Source: Pseudomonadota bacterium
GTDB lineage: Bacteria; Pseudomonadota; Alphaproteobacteria; Sphingomonadales; Sphingomonadaceae
Length of the DNA stretch: 8,384 nt
NCBI GenBank assembly: GCA_029781465.1
Contig: JAKOWQ010000171.1
Location: 1-8,384, forward strand
Reading direction: 5' to 3'
Positions 1-6,902 of the stretch are shown in pieces. Both the position numbers and the translations under genes were made by a program. Below the pieces are notes generated by a model. The model was not told where the DNA came from, made no database searches, and saw only the letters and a list, made by a program, of their open reading frames with translations. The stretch's first letter is position 1; the number at the start of each line of letters is the position of its first letter.

Positions 1-1946
<1,946 letters not shown>

Positions 1947-1961
1947 GACAGGATTCCTGAG
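1947..1961 (-). promoter_or_regulatory. secA ribosome binding site inside a short inverted repeat
   Basis: On the minus strand the secA start is preceded by TCAGGAATCCTGTC. The AGGA is a good Shine-Dalgarno core at suitable spacing and fixes the start at 1946. The same bases form the small inverted repeat CAGG-AAT-CCTG, so the site could be partly self-paired. The 4-bp stem is weak, and whether it matters for translation is unknown. Confidence 0.5.
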
Positions 1962-1983
1962 AATTCGGGGGATATGGCGTAGC

Positions 1984-2015
1984 GCCGCGACAAGGCGCGA
2001 TCGCGCCCGCGCGGC
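1984..2015 (-). promoter_or_regulatory. Nested GC-rich hairpin in the secA leader
   Basis: Directly seen: GCCGCG at 1984-1989 pairs with CGCGGC at 2010-2015. Between them lies the perfect 14-base palindrome GGCGCGATCGCGCC at 1994-2007, which can fold as a 5-bp stem with a GATC loop. The structure sits after the stop codon of the small exported protein and about 38 bases before the secA start. On the minus strand no run of T follows it, so a classic intrinsic terminator is unlikely. It could be a transcript-stability or leader element for secA. The regulatory role is inference. Confidence 0.4.
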
Positions 2016-2042
2016 CGTGGAAGGCTGGCTGGAAAGCCGACG

Positions 2043-2315
2043 CTATTCGAAAGCGCGGTCAACCCCGAACAGCACCGAAGGAATATAGACCGGAGAACGC
2101 GGCAGACGGTTCTGCACGCATTCGCGCGGGCGACGTTCGGGCCGTGGCGCGGGGCTGGAACCGGAATCGGTCTTGGGCGCAATGCATCGCACGCCCTGGC
2201 GGCATTCGACCGCGCCGATTTCGGTATCGACACCGCTGATCCTTGCCGATGCAGGCGAAACCTGCGCGGCGAGCCCCGCGAAAAGGGCCAGAAGAGCAAG
2301 GAAAATGCGGTTCAT
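2043..2315 (-). CDS. Small exported protein of unknown function, 90 aa, upstream of secA
   Basis: I do not recognise the family. The protein starts MNRIFLALLALFAGLAAQ, a typical signal peptide with Arg3, a hydrophobic core of about residues 4-19, and an ASA cleavage site after Ala24. The mature part of about 66 residues is expected in the periplasm. It has three cysteines (VEC, VRC and REC), a Pro/Arg-rich middle (SSPAPRPERRPREC) and a C-terminus reading SPVYIPSVLFGVDRAFE. No lipobox is present. It is on the same strand as secA and could be co-transcribed with it. The position resembles secM before secA in enterobacteria, but no FxxxxWIxxxxGIRAGP or RAPP-type arrest motif is present. The ATG at 2315 is chosen because the signal peptide begins there; the longer open frame to 2441 adds residues unlike a signal peptide. 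There is no clear Shine-Dalgarno sequence. Codon use looks like its neighbours. Confidence 0.7.
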   Translation of the reverse strand: MNRIFLALLALFAGLAAQVSPASARISGVDTEIGAVECRQGVRCIAPKTDSGSSPAPRPERRPRECVQNRLPRSPVYIPSVLFGVDRAFE

Positions 2316-2323
2316 GGGCCATC

Positions 2324-2352
2324 GATATAGGGCGATGCATGGCCGCCGTCCA
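2324..2352 (-). promoter_or_regulatory. Candidate promoter for the small exported protein, near-leaderless
   Basis: On the minus strand, TGGACG (2352-2347) and TATATC (2329-2324) lie 17 bases apart. Each matches four of six positions of the TTGACA and TATAAT consensus. A start about 7 bases after the -10 would fall next to the ATG at 2315. The transcript would then have almost no leader, which fits the missing Shine-Dalgarno sequence. Weak evidence from sequence alone. Confidence 0.25.
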
Positions 2353-2361
2353 GAGGGGCGC

Positions 2362-2390
2362 TTGATCTTGTCCGCGCTTGCTGATCTATG
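2362..2390 (+). promoter_or_regulatory. Candidate promoter for the acyltransferase gene
   Basis: TTGATC (2362-2367) and TCTATG (2385-2390) are separated by 17 bases. The -35 is fair and the -10 poor (three of six). Transcription would start near 2397, giving a leader of about 35 bases that contains the good GGAGGG ribosome site at 2419-2424. The gap is shared with the divergent small gene, so a promoter for each strand is expected here. Confidence 0.25.
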
Positions 2391-2431
2391 GCTCAAATGC
2401 GCGGTGCGCGGGGGACTTGGAGGGCAGGTTG

Positions 2432-3451
2432 ATGAACACACCGGTGCAGGCGCATGCCGCGCGGCTTTCGCAGCTCGATGGTTTGCGAGGGCTTGCCGCG
2501 CTGGCGATCATGCTGTTCCACCTCGCGGCGGTATTCCACACCTCCGGGCCATTCGTGCGCGGCTATCTTTTCGTTGACCTGTTCTTCCTGCTCAGCGGCT
2601 TCGTCCTCGCGGTTTCGACCGAGCGCAAACTGGCCGGCGGGATCGGTGCGCTCGAATTCACCGCCTCGCGCTTTGTCCGGCTCTGGCCGCTGGTCGCGGT
2701 GGGCCTGGGCGTTGCTATGGTGCGCGCATTGGTAATCGGCCTTTACGATCCGCTTACCTTCGTGCTCGCCGTCGCGCTCGATCTGGCGATGATTCCCAAT
2801 TTCTCCGGCGTCGGGCCGTTCTACCGCTTCAACGGCCCGCAATGGACCCTGTTCTACGAACTGGTCGCCAATTTCCTTCACGCCCTGTGGCTCCGCAAGG
2901 TGCCGACCCGCTGGTTGCCGCTGGTGGTGGCCGTGTTTGGCGCACTGCTGGTGTGGACCGTGCGCAGTCGCGGGGCGGATTCGGCCGGACCCAATTCGCA
3001 TGCCTGGACGGCCGCGCTGGTGCGCACCGGCTGGTCCTATTGCGTGGGTGTCTGGCTGGGTCGGCTCTATCGCGAAGGACTGCGCACCCCATCGCTGCCC
3101 TGGTTTCTTGCCCTTGCGCTGCCGGTGGCCGGCCTGGTTGCTTTGCCGCGGCTACCCCTGGTCAGGGCCGAGGGCGATCTGTGGTTCGTCATGGCTTTCC
3201 TGCCGCTCAGCGTCTGGCTGGTGGCGCAAAGCCGCGTGCCGCGCGCCGCGGCGCCGGTGCTGGAATGGCTCGGCAACTATTCGCTGCCGCTCTACTGCGT
3301 GCATCTGACCGTGCTGGTCTGGGTCAGCGAACTGATGGGCCTGGGCCAGACCGCGCGGATCGTCGCCGTCGGCACCGCGCTGGTCCTCGCCTGGGTCTTC
3401 TCGAAGCTGGTCTCGTTCGCCAGCAAGCCTACCGTCACGAAGTCGGCCTGA
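2432..3451 (+). CDS. Acyltransferase-3 family integral membrane O-acyltransferase, 339 aa
   Basis: This family (OafA/YrhL-like) moves acyl groups, often acetyl, onto sugars of polysaccharides, lipids or other small molecules at the inner membrane. The N-terminus carries the family signature LDGLRGLAALAIMLFH, with Arg19 and the likely catalytic His30 spaced R-x10-H. Next come DLFFLLSGF (49-57), SRFVRLWP with Arg80, Arg83 and Pro86, and QWTLFYE with Trp138 and Glu143, all typical of the family. The rest is a chain of hydrophobic segments, about 10 by eye, with little after the last one and no SGNH domain fusion. The ATG at 2432 is chosen because GGAGGG ends 7 bases before it and the family motif then begins near residue 15; the open frame extends 18 codons further upstream. 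It is the only plus-strand gene in the window, divergent from the small exported protein and convergent with hup. No sugar-pathway neighbour reveals the acceptor, so the substrate is unknown. Confidence 0.93.
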   Translation: MNTPVQAHAARLSQLDGLRGLAALAIMLFHLAAVFHTSGPFVRGYLFVDLFFLLSGFVLAVSTERKLAGGIGALEFTASRFVRLWPLVAVGLGVAMVRALVIGLYDPLTFVLAVALDLAMIPNFSGVGPFYRFNGPQWTLFYELVANFLHALWLRKVPTRWLPLVVAVFGALLVWTVRSRGADSAGPNSHAWTAALVRTGWSYCVGVWLGRLYREGLRTPSLPWFLALALPVAGLVALPRLPLVRAEGDLWFVMAFLPLSVWLVAQSRVPRAAAPVLEWLGNYSLPLYCVHLTVLVWVSELMGLGQTARIVAVGTALVLAWVFSKLVSFASKPTVTKSA

Positions 3452-3457
3452 CCCAGC

Positions 3458-3491
3458 AAAACGCCGCGCCTGCCCTGGGGCAAGCGCGGCG
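3458..3491 (-). terminator. Intrinsic terminator of hup
   Basis: Directly seen: CGCCGCGC (3462-3469) pairs with GCGCGGCG (3484-3491), then one C/A mismatch, then TGCCC with GGGCA around a 2-base loop. Read on the minus strand the hairpin is followed by TTTT (complement of 3458-3461). It begins 47 bases after the hup stop codon. On the plus strand no T run follows, so as an intrinsic terminator it serves hup; it may also slow transcripts arriving from the convergent acyltransferase gene. Confidence 0.8.
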
Positions 3492-3538
3492 CAAAGCTTG
3501 TCAGGTCCGCGAGGCGTGCGGCCTGGCTGGAGCCGGTC

Positions 3539-3811
3539 TTAGTTGACGGCGTCCTTGAGGCCCTTGCCGGCCTTGAACTTCGGCTGAGCCGAAGCCTTGA
3601 TCTTCATGGGTTCGCCGGTGCGCGGGTTGCGACCGGTCGAAGCCTTGCGCTTGGCGACCGAGAAAGTGCCGAAGCCGACCAGACGCACTTCGTCGCCCTT
3701 CTTCAGCGCGCCGGTGATGGCGTCGAACACGCCTTCGACCGCCTTGGTCGCGTCGCTCTTGGTGAGGCCGCTCGAGTCCGCAACTGCGCCGATCAGATCG
3801 TTCTTGTTCAT
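3539..3811 (-). CDS. hup: HU-family nucleoid DNA-binding protein, 90 aa
   Basis: HU is a small dimeric protein that binds and bends DNA without strong sequence preference. It compacts the nucleoid and assists replication, repair and recombination. The protein has the normal length of 90 residues. It begins MNKNDLIGAVADSSGLTKSDA, the usual helix-turn-helix-like dimer part, followed by the signature GFGTFSVAKRKASTGRNP (46-63) and RTGEPMKIKA. Pro63 is the residue at the tip of the DNA-binding arm that intercalates between base pairs. The ATG at 3811 is chosen because AGGGGG (3824-3819) lies 7 bases upstream and the protein then starts exactly as the family does; an upstream extension of 32 codons is non-homologous. 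It follows lon on the same strand, as hupB does in many proteobacteria, but has its own promoter candidate and terminator. Alphaproteobacteria often have a single HU, so whether to call it hupA or hupB is open. Confidence 0.97.
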   Translation of the reverse strand: MNKNDLIGAVADSSGLTKSDATKAVEGVFDAITGALKKGDEVRLVGFGTFSVAKRKASTGRNPRTGEPMKIKASAQPKFKAGKGLKDAVN

Positions 3812-3878
3812 GTGGGTACCCCCTACCTTTTTCCTGAAACTGGTGGTGTGAATTGATTCGCCTCGAAAAGCTGGCGGG

Positions 3879-3907
3879 AATTGAGCGGTTTTAGCCCGGC
3901 CTGTCAA
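3879..3907 (-). promoter_or_regulatory. Promoter of hup (perfect -35)
   Basis: On the minus strand a perfect TTGACA (3907-3902) is followed after 17 bases by TCAATT (3884-3879), a weak -10 that matches three of six positions. Transcription would start near 3872, giving a leader of about 60 bases that ends in the strong AGGGGG ribosome site. A degenerate -10 with a good -35 is common in alphaproteobacteria. HU is abundant in cells, so an independent promoter is expected. Confidence 0.5.
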
Positions 3908-3933
3908 AGCGAAAGCGCATCGGCGGGCGCGGA

Positions 3934-3942
3934 TTATCCACG
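3934..3942 (+). promoter_or_regulatory. Single DnaA-box-like sequence upstream of hup
   Basis: TTATCCACG differs from the canonical DnaA box TTATCCACA in the last base only. It lies about 27 bases upstream of the hup -35. It is a single site with no cluster or AT-rich region around it, so it is not an origin. Chance occurrence is quite possible. Confidence 0.2.
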
Positions 3943-3988
3943 TTTTTCCGCCATTCTCGACGAACCGAGCCGCTTACTCCCCGATACC

Positions 3989-4018
3989 GCGGCGCAGCAT
4001 GCAAAATCGCTGCGCCGC
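3989..4018 (-). terminator. Perfect 10-bp hairpin after lon, no U tract
   Basis: GCGGCGCAGC (3989-3998) and GCTGCGCCGC (4009-4018) are exact inverted repeats with a 10-base loop. The hairpin starts 8 bases after the final stop codon of lon (4027-4029). No T run follows on the minus strand, so intrinsic termination would be inefficient; it may instead protect the 3' end of the lon message or act with other factors. The structure is seen directly; the role is inferred. Confidence 0.45.
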
Positions 4019-4026
4019 AGCACGCA

Positions 4027-4425
4027 TCAGTGAGCGGTCTGCGAGGTTGCCGTAGCGGCAGGCGCGGCGCCCGGCTGGCTCGCTAGGTCGTCCTCCTCGC
4101 TCCATTCGATCGGTGCCAGCGGCTGGGTCAGCGCCAGCTCGAGCACGGTATCGACATGGGTGACCGGGATGATCTCCAGCTCGTCGCGGACATTGGCCGG
4201 GATCTCCGCCAGGTCCTTTTCGTTCTCCTCGGGGATCAGCACGGTCTTGATCCCGCCGCGCAGCGCGGCGAGCAGCTTTTCCTTGAGCCCACCGATCGCC
4301 AGCACGCGCCCGCGCAGCGTAACCTCGCCGGTCATCGCCACGTCCTTGCGCACCGGGATTCCGGTAAGGGTCGAGACGATCGAGGTGACCATCCCGATCC
4401 CGGCACTGGGCCCATCCTTGGGCAC
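4027..4425 (-). CDS. lon: Lon protease-domain fragment downstream of the TAG, possible restart
   Basis: After the premature stop the same frame continues for 152 codons to TGA at 4027-4029 and keeps the catalytic Ser677 and Lys720. The first usable start in this stretch is GTG at 4425 (Val671 of the full protein), giving 132 residues. It has a GAGGG sequence a few bases upstream that could serve as a ribosome site. That match also encodes the conserved Pro-Glu-Gly, so it may be accidental. The tail after about residue 780 is Ala/Thr-rich and variable. A separate stable protein is unlikely without the rest of the protease domain; the entry records the open fragment. Confidence 0.3.
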   Translation of the reverse strand: MPKDGPSAGIGMVTSIVSTLTGIPVRKDVAMTGEVTLRGRVLAIGGLKEKLLAALRGGIKTVLIPEENEKDLAEIPANVRDELEIIPVTHVDTVLELALTQPLAPIEWSEEDDLASQPGAAPAATATSQTAH

Positions 4426-4485
4426 CGCGCCCTCGGGCAGGTGGATGTGGATATCCTTGCGGTTGAAGATCGATGGCTTGATGCC

Positions 4486-4488
4486 CTA
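4486..4488 (-). other. In-frame amber codon (TAG) at lon codon 650
   Basis: The minus-strand codons around the site read Arg-Ala-Pro-Ala, TAG, Gly-Ile-Lys-Pro-Ser. From what I recall of alphaproteobacterial Lon proteins, the stop replaces a Tyr in an AYGIKPS segment, so a TAC-to-TAG or TAT-to-TAG substitution is the simplest explanation. The next base is G. No insertion or deletion is involved, because the frame on both sides is the same. Confidence 0.9.
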
Positions 4489-6435
4489 GGCCGGGGCGCG
4501 CGCCTTGACGAAGCTGAAGGCGGCCTGGACCGACTCGTTCATCACCTCGCCCAGCTTGCCGGTGGTCTTGGCCGCGCCCTTGCCCGGCACCGTCACGCTT
4601 TCGATCGTCAGCAACTCACCGCCAACCTCGGTCCAGGCCAGCCCCGTGACCGCGCCAACCTGGTGCGCCTCCTCGGCCACGCCATAGCGATACTTGCGCA
4701 CACCCGCGAAGTCCCCAAGGTTTTCGGTCGTCACCGTGACTGCCTTGGCCTTGCCTTCGAGGATCTGGCGCAGGCTCTTGCGCGCCAGCCGGGCGATCTC
4801 GCGCTCCAGCGTGCGCACCCCGGCTTCGCGGGTGTAAAAACGGATCAGGTCGCGCAGCGCGGCCGTCTCAAGCGTGAACTCACCCTTCTTCAGCCCGTGC
4901 GCCTCGACCTGCTTGGCGATCAGGTGGCGCTCGGCGATTTCCACCTTCTCATCCTCGGTATAGCCTTCGAGGCGGATGATCTCCATCCGGTCGAGCAACG
5001 GCTGCGGCAGGTTGAGGCTGTTGGCGGTGCAAACGAACATCACGTCCGACAGATCGTAGTCCAGCTCCAGATAGTGGTCCTGAAATTTGCTGTTCTGTTC
5101 GGGATCGAGCACCTCGAGCAGCGCCGAGGCGGGATCGCCGCGGAAATCCTGACCGAGCTTGTCGATCTCATCGAGCAGGAACAGCGGATTGCTGGTCCCG
5201 GCCTTCTTGAGGTTGGAGACGATCTTGCCCGGGAGCGAGCCGATATAGGTGCGGCGATGGCCGCGAATCTCGGCCTCGTCGCGCACACCGCCCAGCGACT
5301 GGCGGATGAACTCGCGCCCCGTCGCCTTGGCGATCGACTTGCCCAGGCTGGTCTTGCCCACACCCGGCGGGCCGACCAGGCACAGGATCGGCCCCTTGAG
5401 CTTGTTGGTTCGGGCCTGAACCGCAAGGTACTCGACGATCCGGTCCTTGACCTTGTCGAGCGCGTAGTGATCGGCGTCGAGCACGGCCTGTGCGGCGTGG
5501 ATATCCTTCTTGAGCTTGCTTTTCTTGCCCCAGGGCAGACCCAGCAGCACATCAAGGTAGTTGCGGATCACCGTCGCTTCAGCGCTCATCGGCTGCATCG
5601 TACGCAGCTTCTTGATCTCGGCATTGGCCTTGGCGCGCGCTTCCTTGGAGAGCTTGAGCTTGTCGATCTTGTCCTGCAGCTCCTGGATCTCGTTGGCTTC
5701 CTCGCCGTCGCCGCCGCCCAGCTCGCTCTGGATCGCCTTGAGCTGCTCGTTGAGGTAATATTCGCGCTGGGTCTTTTCCATCTGCCGCTTCACGCGGCCA
5801 CGGATCTTGCGCTCGACCTGGAGCACGCCCAGCTCGCCTTCCATGAAGGAATAGACCATTTCCAGGCGCTTCAGCGGATCGGCCTCGGTCAGCAGCGCCT
5901 GCTTGTCCGAAACCTTGGCCTGGACATGCTGGGCCACCGAATCCGCGAGCTGCCCGGCATCGACCATTTCGCCCAGGTTCTCGCCCGCATCCTGCGGCAG
6001 CTTCTTGTTGAGCTTGGCATATTCGCCGAAGGTCTCAACCACCGAGCGCATCATCGCGGCAACCTCGTTGCCCGAGACGCTGACCGGCTCCACCGCGTCA
6101 ACCGCCGCGACAACCATTTCGCCCGCGCTGCCCTGCTCGTTGCGCAGCGCCTCAAGCACGGCGCGCTCCTTGGCCTCGACCAGCACCCGCACGGTCCCAT
6201 CGGGCAGCTTGAGCAGCTGGAGCACGGTGGCAACCACGCCGACATCGTAGAGATCGTCGCGGTCAGGATCGTCGCAGCCGGGATCGAGCTGGGCGAGCAG
6301 GAAAATGTCCTTGTCGCCGGTCATCGCCGCTTCAAGCGCGGCAACCGATTTCTCGCGCCCCACGAAAAGGGGCACGACCATGCCGGGAAACACGACGATG
6401 TCGCGCAGCGGCAGCAGGGGTAGCAGTTTGCTCAT
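4486..6435 (-). CDS. lon: Lon N-terminal and ATPase part ending at the premature TAG, 649 aa
   Basis: This is what would be made if the TAG at 4486-4488 is real and not suppressed. It contains the whole substrate-binding N-domain, the AAA+ module with Lys361 and Glu423 intact, and only the first part of the protease domain, ending FSFVKARAPA. It lacks Ser677 and Lys720 and could not cut peptide bonds. From knowledge of the family, an ATPase-only Lon might still bind or unfold substrates, but the hexamer could be unstable because the protease domain helps assembly. No extra domain or tail compensates for the loss. Confidence 0.6.
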   Translation of the reverse strand: MSKLLPLLPLRDIVVFPGMVVPLFVGREKSVAALEAAMTGDKDIFLLAQLDPGCDDPDRDDLYDVGVVATVLQLLKLPDGTVRVLVEAKERAVLEALRNEQGSAGEMVVAAVDAVEPVSVSGNEVAAMMRSVVETFGEYAKLNKKLPQDAGENLGEMVDAGQLADSVAQHVQAKVSDKQALLTEADPLKRLEMVYSFMEGELGVLQVERKIRGRVKRQMEKTQREYYLNEQLKAIQSELGGGDGEEANEIQELQDKIDKLKLSKEARAKANAEIKKLRTMQPMSAEATVIRNYLDVLLGLPWGKKSKLKKDIHAAQAVLDADHYALDKVKDRIVEYLAVQARTNKLKGPILCLVGPPGVGKTSLGKSIAKATGREFIRQSLGGVRDEAEIRGHRRTYIGSLPGKIVSNLKKAGTSNPLFLLDEIDKLGQDFRGDPASALLEVLDPEQNSKFQDHYLELDYDLSDVMFVCTANSLNLPQPLLDRMEIIRLEGYTEDEKVEIAERHLIAKQVEAHGLKKGEFTLETAALRDLIRFYTREAGVRTLEREIARLARKSLRQILEGKAKAVTVTTENLGDFAGVRKYRYGVAEEAHQVGAVTGLAWTEVGGELLTIESVTVPGKGAAKTTGKLGEVMNESVQAAFSFVKARAPA

Positions 6436-6498
6436 ATCGTTCCGTTCGTTCCGGCGCCTCAAGGCCGCCGTCCGGGTGAATCCCGGCCTTGGATCGGG

Positions 6499-6527
6499 AT
6501 ATGGGGCTGCCCTGCCCGCTTCGCAAT
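6499..6527 (-). promoter_or_regulatory. Candidate heat-shock (RpoH/sigma-32) promoter of lon
   Basis: On the minus strand CCCCATAT (6506-6499) matches the sigma-32 -10 consensus CCCCATNT. ATTGCGAA, with its ATTG at 6527-6524, lies 17 bases upstream and resembles the CTTGAA -35 with one altered base and one extra. Transcription would start near 6492, leaving a leader of about 57 bases. Lon is a classic RpoH-dependent gene in proteobacteria, which supports the match. The -35 is imperfect, so this is a candidate only. Confidence 0.4.
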
Positions 6528-6563
6528 GCCTGCCCGCCGCGTGGTTGTGGATGGCGGCTCCGG

Positions 6564-6902
6564 TTACATCCCCGGCAGCTTGAACCCCGGCGGCAGGCCC
6601 ATGCCCTGTTGCATGCGGGCCATTTCCTCGCCCGCGACGGCATCGGCCTTGGCGCGGGCATCGTTGTAGGCGGCGGCGATCAGGTCTTCGGCAATGCCCT
6701 TTTCACCCGGGTTCATCAGGCTGTCGTCAAGCGAGACGCCGATCACCCGGCCCTTGGCCGAACAGCGGATCTTCACCAGCCCACCGCCCGCGATCCCCTC
6801 AACCTCGATCGCGTCGAGCTTGCCCTGGGTCTCGGTCATCTGCTTCTGGATGGTCTCGGCGGCCTGCTGGGCGGCGCGGATCATCTCTTCCATCGATTTC
6901 AC
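6564..6902 (-). CDS. ybaB: YbaB/EbfC family nucleoid-associated protein, 112 aa
   Basis: YbaB/EbfC proteins are small dimers that bind DNA and are nearly always encoded next to dnaX and recR. The protein reads (V)KSMEEMIRAAQQAAETIQKQ, an N-terminal helix, followed by the family core GGGLVKIRCSAKGRVIGVSLD and a helix with AEDLIAAAYNDARAKADA. It ends with MGLPPGFKLPGM, the Gly/Pro/Met-rich tail usual for the family. The GTG at 6902 is chosen because it forms a GTGA overlap with the dnaX stop, has GGAG 9 bases upstream, and gives the standard start. Another GTG at 6917 in the same frame would add five residues but overlaps that GGAG. Translation is probably coupled to dnaX. The usual third gene, recR, does not follow; lon does, after 128 bases. 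Confidence 0.95.
   Translation of the reverse strand: MKSMEEMIRAAQQAAETIQKQMTETQGKLDAIEVEGIAGGGLVKIRCSAKGRVIGVSLDDSLMNPGEKGIAEDLIAAAYNDARAKADAVAGEEMARMQQGMGLPPGFKLPGM

Larger units (their letters stand above)
4027..6435 (-). pseudogene. lon: ATP-dependent protease Lon gene interrupted by an in-frame TAG
   Basis: Lon is a cytosolic AAA+ serine protease that degrades misfolded and regulatory proteins. The frame from the ATG at 6435 to the TGA at 4027-4029 spans 802 sense positions, the normal family length, but codon 650 (4486-4488) is TAG. Order: N-terminal substrate domain (MSKLLPLLPLRDIVVFPGMV onward), coiled coil near 190-260, Walker A GPPGVGKT with Lys361, Walker B FLLDEID with Glu423, then the protease domain with PKDGPSAG (Ser677) and GGLKEK (Lys720), the catalytic pair. 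Both halves are well conserved with no frameshift, so one base change would restore a full protein. As read, the product stops before the active site. The ATG at 6435 fits the family start; GGA lies about 7 bases upstream. It sits between ybaB and hup on the same strand. It may be a true pseudogene, a sequence error or an amber readthrough case. Confidence 0.93.

Noticed and set aside
2393..3001. 202-codon minus-strand open frame opposite the acyltransferase
   Set aside because: Same-register shadow of a gene with clear family motifs; the translation is Glu/Arg/His-rich and unlike any known family.
3812..3907. N-terminal extension of HU by 32 codons
   Set aside because: The extension is unlike any HU, has no ribosome site, and overlaps the promoter candidate; ATG 3811 has a strong AGGGGG.
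3934..3942. Replication origin suggested by a DnaA-box-like site
   Set aside because: Only one near-match, no AT-rich unwinding region, no box cluster and no origin-linked genes next to it.
4156..6423. 755-codon open frame on the plus strand opposite lon
   Set aside because: It lies in the same codon register as lon. Stops there would require TTA, CTA or TCA codons in lon, which GC-rich genomes avoid; the one CTA-type triplet (4486-4488) reads as Leu on this strand. No recognisable domain.
6436..6563. Terminator between ybaB and lon
   Set aside because: Only a 5-bp TCCCG/CGGGA pairing (6481-6499) with no T run; too weak to call.
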